A DNA stretch of 26,189 nucleotides from Cloacimonetes bacterium UBA6081 (GTDB taxonomy: Bacteria; Cloacimonadota; Cloacimonadia; Cloacimonadales; Cloacimonadaceae): NCBI GenBank assembly GCA_002428685.1, contig DIXL01000098.1, forward strand, positions 1 through 26,189. The letters run 5' to 3'. Position numbers and translations under genes: made by a program. Positions 7,231 through 17,100 of this stretch are shown here, one piece after another (the first letter of the stretch is position 1; each line of letters starts with the position of its first letter). A model generated the notes under the pieces. The model was not told the DNA's origin and made no database searches. It saw only the letters and a program-made list of their open reading frames with translations.

Positions 7231-7830
7231 TTATAGGTTTTCATTAATCAACTTGACCAAGTCCAAGTAAAATGGAATCACAAAGTCAGAGATTGACAAG
7301 TTTAACCCTGAATCTCCTTTTACTAAATGTTTAAATAAATCTTTATATAAAGCAAAGGCATTCTCGTAGTCATGTTCATGGCCCTTTCCTGGTTTGTAAT
7401 CAAGTTTAAATGAACTGTGGGCGAAGAGATGCCGGCATTTCCGTAATAGTTCAAAGTGCTTGTTATCTTTCAAAGGACAGGCATCCCAATCATGTATATA
7501 TGATTTCACAATGCACCTCAGTTCAATGAAGAAACTCTGGTTGATCCAATGCCCGATATCCTGATACTGTTTATACTTCTCGTCTGTGTTAAACTGACCT
7601 ATCTCAAAAACTATATGGCATGCATAGCCCAAGCCTTGGTACAATGGTGCTGTGGGGACACAGAAGCAGTTTCTTGCTTTGCAGGATGAAAGGCTATTAA
7701 TTATCGCAGAGTCGATGTAAGGAGTTAACGACCTTGCCCTCAGATATGTCTGAAAGTGAGCATCCATCACCTCAAGTAACTCCTGTTTAACTTCGGGAGA
7801 AAGATACTTCATTTCATGACTTGTTTTCAT
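7231..7830 (-). CDS. Uncharacterised protein with HEPN-type Rx4H motif
   Basis: 199 residues, mostly helical by composition. Near the middle RHLFAH (Arg133 to His138) matches the Rx4-6H signature of HEPN ribonucleases and nucleotidyltransferase partners, and it sits in a helix-like context (FELLRKCRHLFAHSSF). Cys pairs (CKARNCFC, residues 50-57) lie in the N-terminal half. The start is taken at the ATG complementary to 7828-7830, with GGAAG six bases upstream; this overlaps the end of the radical-SAM gene by 17 bp, suggesting coupled translation. Longer frames reaching to 7965 lack a ribosome-binding site. HEPN membership rests on one motif and the defence-like neighbourhood, so an RNase role is a hypothesis. 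Confidence 0.6.
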   Translation of the reverse strand: MKTSHEMKYLSPEVKQELLEVMDAHFQTYLRARSLTPYIDSAIINSLSSCKARNCFCVPTAPLYQGLGYACHIVFEIGQFNTDEKYKQYQDIGHWINQSFFIELRCIVKSYIHDWDACPLKDNKHFELLRKCRHLFAHSSFKLDYKPGKGHEHDYENAFALYKDLFKHLVKGDSGLNLSISDFVIPFYLDLVKLINENL

Positions 7831-9679
7831 TACTACTTCCGTCCAAATATGCTTTGAATCCATCTGGAATTTTCCACTTGGTGTCCTTGTGGGGATTCGG
7901 ATAATACTCATAACTAGTGGCATATATGCTGCTGACATTGATATCGTAGAATAGAATGCCTTCAATTACGTTCAAACCTTCTATGCTGTCTTGTATATTC
8001 TTAATATGCTTTTCCTTATCGGTTATCATGCTGAACTGAGGCTCGTACACTGTATCGGAGTAGTAAAGAAGCCTGGCTATTTCTTTCGGGGAGTACGCTT
8101 CTGATCTGTTTTCGTGATTATTAGCCACAGCTACGATTATGGGTATCTGCTTCGCTAATTCTTTATAAGCCTTTCCCTTATTAAGTATGTTGTTAACCAC
8201 TCTATCCGTCTTATGTCCTCTAGTAGTCATGCGGTGTGTGCATCCTGATCCTATTTTAAACTCAAGACCGCTATCATCAGTTTCATAATCACCTATCCCA
8301 TATCCACACATCACTTTATTGATAATCCTATCGGATACTTCCCTACAAAAATCTGTATATCTATCTTCTTGCTTTGCCTTTTCTTCCTTTTTCAATCGCT
8401 CTTGATAAGTAGGTATCCCGAACCTAGACGAATTGAAATCAAGATTACCATCCATGCCATTATTCTTTAACCCCTCCTTAACAAGGCTGCCTATCAAACC
8501 AATGCAAGCCTCGAAGGCACTTTGGTGATTGCTTTTATCTGTCGTGACTACTTCAATCACAACCTTCTGGTTTCCATCACTAACAATCCAATCTGGATTT
8601 TTTGCTGGTTTTGTTTCCGAATACTTAAATTTAGGGGAATACTCAAGCTCCAATGAGTTCTTCTTGCAATAATCATTAAGGGAGTATCCGACAACAAGTT
8701 CATGGAAGAAATGGATGCTATTATTAGAATCTGATAACTTCTTGATTGTTTGTTTGAGTTTAGAATTGTCTAGTTTTAACTTGAACACAAGGTTGGTGTA
8801 GCTATCCGGGAGATCAGCATACTTCAAATAGTTTTGGAATTGTTTAAAATCCTTGGCATCATTATGAAGCAAAATTGGGATCACGGGTTTAGTTATTCTT
8901 TCAATGTAATTGATAGAATCTTTGGTAGTCGTTTTCTCTTTTATGTGGTAGTCTATATTTCGTCTACTACAAAAGGTAACAACTGATGTTATCGCATCAT
9001 CGTAGAAATCTTGAAATCCCAGATAGGCTGAAACTAACTTGTTATAATGCAATCTCCCAAAGATAATCCTATCAGTGAAGGAAACCCTATCAAGCAAGGC
9101 TCGCAGGTCTTGTTGAACTATGTTAGGCGTAGGATAAGGCTCAATACTCACCCATGTTTTACATCCCAGGTCGTGCAAGTTCTTCATGCTTGCCAAGCGC
9201 TTGGGATAATCTGCAGAAAATGGCTCATACTGCTTTCTAAAGCCTTCATCGAAAGAAACCAAAGAAATGCCCCATTCATGCTTTTTATCGAACTTAGAAA
9301 GCTCGTGGGGGAGAACTCCTTTGGTAAGCACTGTGCATTTTATCCCATAATGATCCAGCAATTTGATAATCTCCAGGCTCATTTCAGTTACTTCAGGATG
9401 TCCATACATGAATGGGTCGGTGGTAAAGCAAAGATGCACGGATTTAATGTTTTTCTGCTTCTTTGGGATCTCTTTCTTTAACAGCTCAATAGAGTTTTCA
9501 ACGAGCTTGGGTTCCAGCCAATCATGATAGTCCTTTACTCTGCCAAATCTGCGGGCCATCATAAATGCGTAACAAGGATAAGTGCAACCATGAGAACAAC
9601 CCAACACATGGTTAATAGTGTAGTCGCCGTATTCTACACCAGTTTTATACAATAAAGTTTTACGTAGTATTTTATTCAT
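7814..9679 (-). CDS. Radical SAM protein (TcmP-partner, SPL-like) with C-terminal REase-like region
   Basis: 621 residues counted from the second of two adjacent ATGs, whose spacing to AGGA is better; starting at 9682 adds one Met, and the residue numbers given here include it. The N-terminal ~265 residues look like a radical-SAM barrel: GCSHGCTYPCYAF gives three Cys (29, 33, 37) and later FTTDPFMYGHPE, VLTKGVL, ISLVSFDEGFRKQYEP and WVSIEPYPTP resemble spore-photolyase-like members. Residues ~330-615 are an extra region with PDWIVSDG...VVIEVV (363-379) and AYKELAKQIPIIVAVANN (~515-532), a pattern recalling PD-(D/E)xK nuclease-fold proteins, though the usual ExK lysine is not evident. TcmP, four bases upstream, is the known kind of partner for such radical-SAM proteins. 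The substrate is unknown. Confidence 0.75.
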   Translation of the reverse strand: MNKILRKTLLYKTGVEYGDYTINHVLGCSHGCTYPCYAFMMARRFGRVKDYHDWLEPKLVENSIELLKKEIPKKQKNIKSVHLCFTTDPFMYGHPEVTEMSLEIIKLLDHYGIKCTVLTKGVLPHELSKFDKKHEWGISLVSFDEGFRKQYEPFSADYPKRLASMKNLHDLGCKTWVSIEPYPTPNIVQQDLRALLDRVSFTDRIIFGRLHYNKLVSAYLGFQDFYDDAITSVVTFCSRRNIDYHIKEKTTTKDSINYIERITKPVIPILLHNDAKDFKQFQNYLKYADLPDSYTNLVFKLKLDNSKLKQTIKKLSDSNNSIHFFHELVVGYSLNDYCKKNSLELEYSPKFKYSETKPAKNPDWIVSDGNQKVVIEVVTTDKSNHQSAFEACIGLIGSLVKEGLKNNGMDGNLDFNSSRFGIPTYQERLKKEEKAKQEDRYTDFCREVSDRIINKVMCGYGIGDYETDDSGLEFKIGSGCTHRMTTRGHKTDRVVNNILNKGKAYKELAKQIPIIVAVANNHENRSEAYSPKEIARLLYYSDTVYEPQFSMITDKEKHIKNIQDSIEGLNVIEGILFYDINVSSIYATSYEYYPNPHKDTKWKIPDGFKAYLDGSSNENKS

Positions 9680-9686
9680 CATTGTC

Positions 9687-10781
9687 CTATTTTAGCCAGA
9701 ATTTGACAAGCGGGACTCTCTTTGTGTAATCATAACCAATATAGTTTGATTTTGTTTTCGATGTGAGAAACTCCCTTTCTAGGAATGGATTTTGTTTCCA
9801 AACCTCATTGAAGTGACGAGGAAGAAATCCTTGCCTGATCACAGCATCGTAGAGCTCTATATTATCGATCATCTTGTTTGGTTTTGCTGAAATGTGCTCC
9901 TTAATTGAATTAGATAGTCTATCTAGGCTCGCTAGTCGCCATTCTTCCGCTATACTTGGAATTACTTCTCCAGTGAAATTTCGGCACATCTGCGATCCTT
10001 CAATGGGATCAATAGCCCATTTCGTTTCATTGAACTTCTCCAAACCATATACATTGGAAGAGACAAAGAATATGGCATACTTATTACTATTTTGCTGGTT
10101 ATTTAAAATAAAGGAACCTGAGTAAAATCCTGCTCGTGAGAATCTTGAGGTAATTAAATCCACTATTATCGACAAATCAGTAGGCCTTCCTGAAATTGAC
10201 ATGAAAGTCTTCCACTTATCAAGTGTTGGATTACTCTGTGGACTATCGATAAATCTATAGATAAAGCTTACAGGCAGGAAAAGCATGATTTCTGTGTTGG
10301 GGTTTTGCTTAAGATCAAGAAGGGTTTCAGGTGGAGTGTCCTTATATCCGTAAGGATCAATAAAGAAAAGCACCTTTGAGTTTTTCTCATGATCATGACG
10401 TGAAATGATGTTACTCACTTCATCCTTGAACTCTTTACACTGAATTGAAACCTCAATGTTTGAAGGTATTGCTATCGATGCTAACTTAAGCTTTAGCCCT
10501 TCACAGAAGGCCTTGTTTTTATCGCTAAGATGTACTACAATTCTTTTTGATTTCGTATAACTACATGCTGATGATATTGCTTGCTTAACACTGATCAGAG
10601 CACTGCCAACTTGCCCATCTTCAGTCTCTCCTTTGCCACAGAAAAGGTCATATATGTGTATTGTGTTGGTGTATGCCGAGTTAAGCAAGATTAGCAGATA
10701 ATTCTGAAGATACTGCTTGTACAGCATCAGTTTGATCTCTGTATGCATGGAAAACGAATTGAAGAATCTTTCGTAATTCAT
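9687..10781 (-). CDS. tcmP: Three-Cys-motif partner protein (TcmP-like, methyltransferase-like)
   Basis: 364 residues. ERFFNSFSMHTEIKLMLYKQ at the N-terminus, the Rossmann-like IYDLFCGKGETEDGQVGSAL (44-62) and VLFFIDPYGYKD (137-148) match the pattern of TcmP proteins, which are found next to three-Cys radical-SAM proteins. DLFxGxG resembles SAM-binding motif I and IDPYG a motif-IV-like position, so a methyltransferase-like fold is plausible but activity is unproven. The gene ends four bases before the radical-SAM start, and the ribosome-binding site of that gene overlaps its stop. Its own ATG (10779-10781) has no good Shine-Dalgarno sequence. A strong one lies farther up, in front of an 11-codon ORF in the same frame. 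Confidence 0.8.
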   Translation of the reverse strand: MNYERFFNSFSMHTEIKLMLYKQYLQNYLLILLNSAYTNTIHIYDLFCGKGETEDGQVGSALISVKQAISSACSYTKSKRIVVHLSDKNKAFCEGLKLKLASIAIPSNIEVSIQCKEFKDEVSNIISRHDHEKNSKVLFFIDPYGYKDTPPETLLDLKQNPNTEIMLFLPVSFIYRFIDSPQSNPTLDKWKTFMSISGRPTDLSIIVDLITSRFSRAGFYSGSFILNNQQNSNKYAIFFVSSNVYGLEKFNETKWAIDPIEGSQMCRNFTGEVIPSIAEEWRLASLDRLSNSIKEHISAKPNKMIDNIELYDAVIRQGFLPRHFNEVWKQNPFLEREFLTSKTKSNYIGYDYTKRVPLVKFWLK

Positions 10782-10784
10782 ATT

Positions 10785-10820
10785 TTACTTTATGCCCCAC
10801 TTATTTAGCTTCTCATTCAT
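10785..10820 (-). CDS. Upstream mini-ORF (11 codons) before tcmP
   Basis: An ATG (10818-10820) follows AGGGGG at good spacing and encodes MNEKLNKWGIK before a TAA at 10785-10787. The tcmP ATG begins three bases later in the same frame. It may be a leader peptide that allows re-initiation at tcmP, or the old tcmP start with an in-frame stop. The TcmP family N-terminus appears complete without it, which favours a leader or chance. Confidence 0.4.
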   Translation of the reverse strand: MNEKLNKWGIK

Positions 10821-10865
10821 CGCAACCCCCTAACTTAGTCAATTATCTCAATGTGCAGCACTTTA

Positions 10866-13800
10866 TTAACTATCCTTGGTCTTTGCTCTCGATAAACGAT
10901 TTTCAATAGTCGAGTAGAGCAAATCCATAAACATGATTCTTTCTTGTTTTGTTAACCCAAGATATGAAAAAACGATATCATCAAGCTCAATTCTATGACT
11001 TTTGGCTAACTCAAGATGAATGTCATCAATTGGTTGAGATAGTAATGGTTCGATAACTTCATCAAAATCAAGACTTGTTAATCCTGGGATCAATTTGAAT
11101 AACCCGATGCTTTGAATTGAGAATTTTATCGCACCATCGCCAAGATTGGACAGACCTAAAATCTCTCTTTGGAATATACTGAAAGATGAGTTGAGTTGTG
11201 CAAAAATGCTATCTGACATATCGGTCGAAATAGGTATAATCTTGTAGAACTCCTTGAAATAGACTTTCCCGAGATTTCTTATTACTAAATGCCTTGACCC
11301 CAGAGTACGAGGGAAAAGAATTGGGGAAATCAAGTCATTACTATTGGAACTCTTGATTCCTTGATCTTTGACCCCCTGCGATTCGATATCAATTCCAAGT
11401 AATGAAACATCCTTCACTGATTTGACATATCGTCGTTTTGTGTACTGGTCACCAAGTGAGTTGTCGTGAATATATCCCTTTATTACTGCAAGCTTGCTTA
11501 AATTGCACAGCTTTGTTTTGCACTTATCGAGTATATCTATCATTATTTGTGGTGCACGTAAGTAAAAACCTCCCCACATACTTCCAAGGTACTTATTCTC
11601 CTTGCTGTTTTCCCATCCTTCCTGGGATAACTGCTCTCTGGTAACCGGGTTAATCCTAAGGTCATCAATCTCTATTCTTTTTTTTGCATCCTCGATCATC
11701 AGGAAGTTCTCGGTATAGAGAGAGTTTTCAAAAGGCAGCTTGAAGGCAGCAAAGCGGATCAGGTCGTCTGCCCGTACCATTTTCTGTCTGGCTCCTATTA
11801 GAGAAATTATGGTATTGATGCCGGCTTCTTTGAACGCCCGCTTAGCAAGGTTATCGATAATGAAATGGATTTGACATCTATCCAGGAGGAACTTTTGCAG
11901 CCAGGCACCAAATTCCACATCCAGCCAAGAGTTGGAGCAGATATAAGTTAGGATTCCATTTTCATTCAGCAGTCTCAATCCCCTGATATAGAAGAAGGTA
12001 TAAAGATCACTTTTCCCATTGATGACATTAACCGGTATATCTTGGGGAAAGTCTTGATTTACCATCTGCCGCAGCAGTTCTTTATATTTTTTATTATCAC
12101 CGATACTTCCGAGCGGGTCTTCAATTTCTTCCTGAGCAACGTAGGGTGGATTGCCAATTACAAGGTCAAAGCCCCCCTTCTCGATAAAAATCTCCGGAAA
12201 GTCGATTCTCCAGATAAAGGGTAGATTCTTTGTGGATATCTGGCTGATTTCATGATCCACTTTATGAATCTGAAACTCCAGTTCTTCCATCTGGCGTTTC
12301 TGCAGCGTGGAAGCAAAATCAATTTCAGTTTGAATGTCTGTTTCAAAAAAACTAGCCTGCACTTCTTTTTTTGCATCACCCTTCATCCTGGAAAGCTTTA
12401 GAACCATATCCTTCTTTCTCTTTTCCAGGATACTCGTGTAAAGTGCTTTGTGCTTCAGTTCTATTTCGTGCAGTTGCTGGGGACATTTGTTATAGAAGTA
12501 CTCAGTTTTGAGTTTCACAAGATCGCTTATCTTGCGCTTGATATCTGCTGCGATAATGCCTTCTCCGGATACAGGAAACAAACTGCTACCCATCATCTGG
12601 ATCAAAGAATCACCTTGCCTGATCTTGAAATCAAAGGAGGGCAGAAGTGGCTCTTCACTGTGTTTTAAACCGTCATCGGCTTCAATGAGCAGGGTGATCC
12701 ACAACCTTAGTTGGGTGATCCAAACCGCCCATTGCTTTACTTCCACGCCATAAAGCGATTGAAAGATAATGCGTTTCTTGCGCTCATAGGGGCTGCTGAC
12801 GGGCTTATCCGGCAAGAAGTGCTCGTAGATAGAACACTCGATCTCATCAATCACATTTAGCATGCCAACAGCAAAGGCCCCGGAACCAATGGCAGGATCG
12901 CAAACCGTTACCGTTTCCAGCTTCTCCAGCAAGTCATGAGCCTCTTCCCCTGTAAAGTCCCCCGCTGTTTGTTCGTTTTCAGCCCCATATTCGGGGAAGA
13001 ATAGCTTATAGAGATTTTCCAGGCTGATGGAAGCCAAGCAGTTTTGTTGTAGGTATTTTACCAGAGAAAGGCGGCACATGAAGTCCACTTCCAGACGAGG
13101 TGTATAGATTGCACCATGAGCTTTATTAATCAGCTTTTCAAAAATGATGCCCAGGAATTCTGGATTGAGCTCCAATTCTTCATCATAAAGAGTGTTTTCT
13201 TCCAGGGTGAAATTGAAGCTAAAGAGGAAGTTTACAAAGCTTAATATGGCTTCGTTAGTGATGAATAGAGCTTCTGTATCGTAATCCTCATGCGGGCGAA
13301 ATAGACCTCCATTGAGGTATGGGGCATTTACCAGATGAGTTTTGACAGGTTCCGGAATATGGGGAAAGCCGTATTTGTTTTTACTGGATGGAGCTGAGTT
13401 TAGGGCAGTGAAAAATAGAGGAAAGAGCAGATCTTGGTAGATGCCTTGTTGATGTATCGAGGGGTTGTAAGTGCCAAGATAATCCCGGATGAAATTTGCA
13501 TTATCCCCCAGCCAGCCTTTCTTTTGGACAAAGCCTAAAAAGATGATTCTGATCACGAAAAGCAAGGCAAAATTGCCAAGTAAATCCTGATCTACATCCT
13601 GATCGTAGCGATTCTTGATTCCAGTTTGGAGGTGGGTATATTCCTTCTCAAATTCTTCATAGAATAGAGCTGATACCTTGTCCACAGAAAAGATATCTTT
13701 CAGATCACCCATACTGTTTAGTTTATGCTTGTTTAACTGCAGCAAATAGGTCTTATTGGGCAGGTCGCCACTCACATGGAATGAATGCCTTCGGTAATTG

Positions 13801-14174
13801 CTAAAGGCTCGTTTGGTGCCTTTATAGACCGGATAAACCAAGCTTAGGCGGAAGGAATGGAACTCATCGTAAAATATAAAGAGACCGGCCTGAGTATTCT
13901 CCTGTTTGATGATGGCTGTAGCTTTGTCGAATTGCTTTCTTCTGGAAGCCCGCTCAGTTAGTGATCGACTGACCTGGATCACAAATATGTCGCAGATTGT
14001 GCCATCCTCAAATGCTAACTTGCCAAGAGTGGAGACAACTGGGAAATCGCGATCACAATACTTTGGCACTTTCCCCTGCTTTTCAAGATACACATCGGAT
14101 GAAGTATCGAAGTAAGAAATCCAATTCTCTGCGGAGAAATTGGCAGGGAGAACGATGTTTGCGTTCAATTCCAT
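10866..14174 (-). CDS. Eco57I/PglX-like DNA adenine-N6 methyltransferase (possible restriction-modification enzyme)
   Basis: 1102 residues. The SAM-binding motif CDPAIGSGAF (425-434) and catalytic NPPY (675-678, in FDLVIGNPPY) mark a gamma-type N6-adenine methyltransferase. LYGVEVKQWAVWITQLRLWI between them is typical of the Eco57I family. The N-terminal ~150 residues (GTICDIFVIQVSRSL; YRRHSFHVSG) resemble the leader domain of helicase-associated Eco57I-like enzymes, but no clear nuclease triad is visible. A helical/coiled insertion (~545-650) precedes NPPY. The C-terminal ~300 residues probably recognise the target. The ATG lies inside the end of the helicase gene (10-bp overlap), so the two are co-translated. 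No separate specificity subunit is present. A BREX PglX role is less likely because no other BREX genes are in view. Confidence 0.85.
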   Translation of the reverse strand: MELNANIVLPANFSAENWISYFDTSSDVYLEKQGKVPKYCDRDFPVVSTLGKLAFEDGTICDIFVIQVSRSLTERASRRKQFDKATAIIKQENTQAGLFIFYDEFHSFRLSLVYPVYKGTKRAFSNYRRHSFHVSGDLPNKTYLLQLNKHKLNSMGDLKDIFSVDKVSALFYEEFEKEYTHLQTGIKNRYDQDVDQDLLGNFALLFVIRIIFLGFVQKKGWLGDNANFIRDYLGTYNPSIHQQGIYQDLLFPLFFTALNSAPSSKNKYGFPHIPEPVKTHLVNAPYLNGGLFRPHEDYDTEALFITNEAILSFVNFLFSFNFTLEENTLYDEELELNPEFLGIIFEKLINKAHGAIYTPRLEVDFMCRLSLVKYLQQNCLASISLENLYKLFFPEYGAENEQTAGDFTGEEAHDLLEKLETVTVCDPAIGSGAFAVGMLNVIDEIECSIYEHFLPDKPVSSPYERKKRIIFQSLYGVEVKQWAVWITQLRLWITLLIEADDGLKHSEEPLLPSFDFKIRQGDSLIQMMGSSLFPVSGEGIIAADIKRKISDLVKLKTEYFYNKCPQQLHEIELKHKALYTSILEKRKKDMVLKLSRMKGDAKKEVQASFFETDIQTEIDFASTLQKRQMEELEFQIHKVDHEISQISTKNLPFIWRIDFPEIFIEKGGFDLVIGNPPYVAQEEIEDPLGSIGDNKKYKELLRQMVNQDFPQDIPVNVINGKSDLYTFFYIRGLRLLNENGILTYICSNSWLDVEFGAWLQKFLLDRCQIHFIIDNLAKRAFKEAGINTIISLIGARQKMVRADDLIRFAAFKLPFENSLYTENFLMIEDAKKRIEIDDLRINPVTREQLSQEGWENSKENKYLGSMWGGFYLRAPQIMIDILDKCKTKLCNLSKLAVIKGYIHDNSLGDQYTKRRYVKSVKDVSLLGIDIESQGVKDQGIKSSNSNDLISPILFPRTLGSRHLVIRNLGKVYFKEFYKIIPISTDMSDSIFAQLNSSFSIFQREILGLSNLGDGAIKFSIQSIGLFKLIPGLTSLDFDEVIEPLLSQPIDDIHLELAKSHRIELDDIVFSYLGLTKQERIMFMDLLYSTIENRLSRAKTKDS

Positions 14175-17100
14175 AACTGATTCTCTATTGCCACGATCAC
14201 CTGCTGTTCGTAGGCTTTCAGGCTATCTTTAACTCTTTTAAGGTAATCCTTGCCCAGGGTTTTTCTTAGTTTTTTTAGCTCTGTGGCTATTTCTTGGTAG
14301 TCAGTTTTTTTGTTCTTGTCCCAATCTGCAATGGTTCTTAGGGTATTTTCCGGCAGGGTTCCATAGTTTTCTATATCTTCACGCAGCATTATCAGAAACG
14401 AGTGCCAGGGAACAAGCTCACTAATATCCTGATCCAGAAGAAAAGACAGATAGTTGAATGCCTTCACTGAGTTGCTCTGTTGGGATTGTTTAAAGCTGAA
14501 TTTCTCCGCTTCTTCTTTCAGCAGGGCATAATTTGGCCAGAAAGTATCGCTGAGCGGCAATTGTGCAGTATCGGGAGTGCATTCAATTCTTTGCAGAGCT
14601 TCTTCAATGGGCAGGGGCAGCAGTTGTTTGTTTTCATCCACAAAGTCCTGGCAAACGCAAAAAAGCTTCCCCTTGCGGATAAACATTAGCTGTTGGTTTT
14701 TGTTATAAGCTTTGGCGGTTTTTATCCTTATGGGCATCTCATCCAACGCTTTCACTCTTTCGGGGTAAAGCTCTTCCCAGTGTCGCAGCAGTTTCTTTAG
14801 CCTGGTGTAAAGACTTTCCTGTTCCAGATCGTAGGGATTGGTCTGTACTTTGGCGAAGAGTTTGGCAGGGCTGGGCTCTTCCTCGGCATCGAAGATACGG
14901 GCATCTTCTCCCAAGGTTTGGTGGATCATAAACATTTTGTGCGAGGCAATTTCCCTGCTTTTTACGATGTCCGCACCCTGTTCAGTGGGGAAGAAATTGG
15001 TGATGTGGAGGGTATCAAACACCTTTTTGCTGATCCTGTTGATACGTCCCACTCTTTGAATTACCCGCACCGGATTCCAGGGGATGTCATAATTTATCAC
15101 CATCGCGGCACGGTTCAGGTTAAAACCTTCCGAAAGTTTGTCTGTGGCCAACAGAATGTCGTAATCATCCTTTTGTTTTGCTTTGGGATAAGCAGCGTCA
15201 AAATTTGTATTTATTTCCTCCAGCCTGTGTTTTGTAATACCTCCGGTAATCACCAGAACCCTATCCGGGAATTGATTCATCAAGGCAGGTTCCAGATATT
15301 TAACCGTATCGGCATATTCCGAAAAGATTACCAGTTTGGGGGCTGGTTCATGTTTTTGGGGTGGGTTTTTTAGAGCTATCTCCACATTCTGTAATAAGGC
15401 ATAGCGTTTGGGGTCATTATTTACCAGATTAAGGGCATCAATCTCAATTATCATTTTGCTAAATAGGCTGATGTCGGATTCCAGATCGGCATAGAATTCC
15501 GCTTTGAGGGCAAACTCATTCACCTGATAGATGCGATATTTCCTGCTGTCGTTTTCGCTGTTTTGTTCGGCAAATTGCCTAAGAAGTTCATCAATTTGGT
15601 CTGGGTCTTCAATTTCAGCCTTGTTGATCAGCTTGCGGTTCAGCACATATCTTCCGTTTGATTGGGCGATAAATTCCTTTATCTTTTCATAAGAATTGAG
15701 CATATTTACGATGCTTTGGCGGAAAGCACCAAACGAACTTTCGAAGCGTTTAACCATCTGACGGCGCAAAATATCATACAGGTTATCTTGGCTTACCCGA
15801 TCTCTCTGTTCCTGCAGGTCTATTTTTTTCTGGCCTGGTTCGGTTTCCTCATAGCGGTAGGGCTTGTAAACAGGGCCTTTAAACCGGTAGGCAATATCGG
15901 GATTGTCGGTAAAATAATCTTCTAACACCCTATCATAAAAAGCGGATTGTTCGGGAGTGAGGGCATAATACCATTCTTGGGGATTATCGATTTTTGATAG
16001 CTTTTTTACCTCATCTTTGTAATCCGGGTCGTTCATTAAGTCCAGTCTGTTGCGTCTGATAGTTACAGGCTCTATTACTTCGCGTATCTGTTTGGAAAGT
16101 GAAGCGGCACGGGCTATTACCTTAATAATATCAACGGTAGGTTCGCCAAACAAAGCCTGATATTTGCGATTGGCCATTTCCGCTTTTTTGGGATCTTTGC
16201 TCTGATAGTTCTTTTTAATGTAGGCCAGGTCTTCAAAACGGCTGTTGAAATAGCGGAAAAGATCCACCAGATTGCTGCTGAGGGTTATATTGGATTTCTT
16301 GGGGACAATAAACAGGCTTAGCAGCGACAGAATATCGGCAGGGGAATTGTTAAAGGGGGTTGCGGTTAGCAAAATTACAGTTCTACTGCGACAGATGGTT
16401 TTCAGCTTTTCATAGGTTTCCGTGCTGCTATTGCGGTAGCGATGAGCCTCATCGACAATCACAACTTCAAAACTTTCTTTGCCATCCAAATAGTCAATAA
16501 TTCCATCCAGATCGCCTCCGGAACGGACTTCCCAATCGTAAAGCTCAAAATCCTCTTTGTATTTTTTCCATCCGGAATTGGCAGCATCATCACCAATTAA
16601 CCCGGGCGGGCAGATGATAAGTCCCCTTTTATCCAGCTTGCGGGCTATCAGGCTGGCAATAATGGATTTTCCCAATCCCACCACATCTGCCAAAATTACC
16701 CCACCATTTTCTTCGATGATGGACATTGCCTGGGTAACGGCATCTATTTGATATTTATAGGGCTTGTATCCCTTTTTCTCCAGTAGTAGTGAGATGTAAC
16801 GGCCTGATTCGTGTTTAAAAAAGCTATCCAGCCAGGTTTTTACCACAAACATATAGGCATCGAAGGGATGGATGGATTTCAGCAGGGTTTTTTCCCGCAG
16901 GTTATCCACCAAACGGGTTTTGTGTGCATCGCTTTCCGTGATGGGTATGGCCAAATCCCACAATTCATCAAAATACTTCTCAGCCTCTTCAAAGCCATAA
17001 TCTGAAATCTCCACATTAAATTCTTCTCTGTCGCTAAGCCCGGCTTTGCTTAGGTTGCTGCTGCCAGTGATGAAGAGATTGGTGCGGACTACCTGATGTT

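Noticed and set aside
10866..14174. BREX PglX
   Set aside because: No PglZ, BrxC or BrxA-like genes are in view; helicase pairing and overlap point to another helicase-methylase arrangement.
14918..15373. 151-codon plus-strand ORF inside the helicase
   Set aside because: Antisense shadow; the helicase motifs on the minus strand are continuous.
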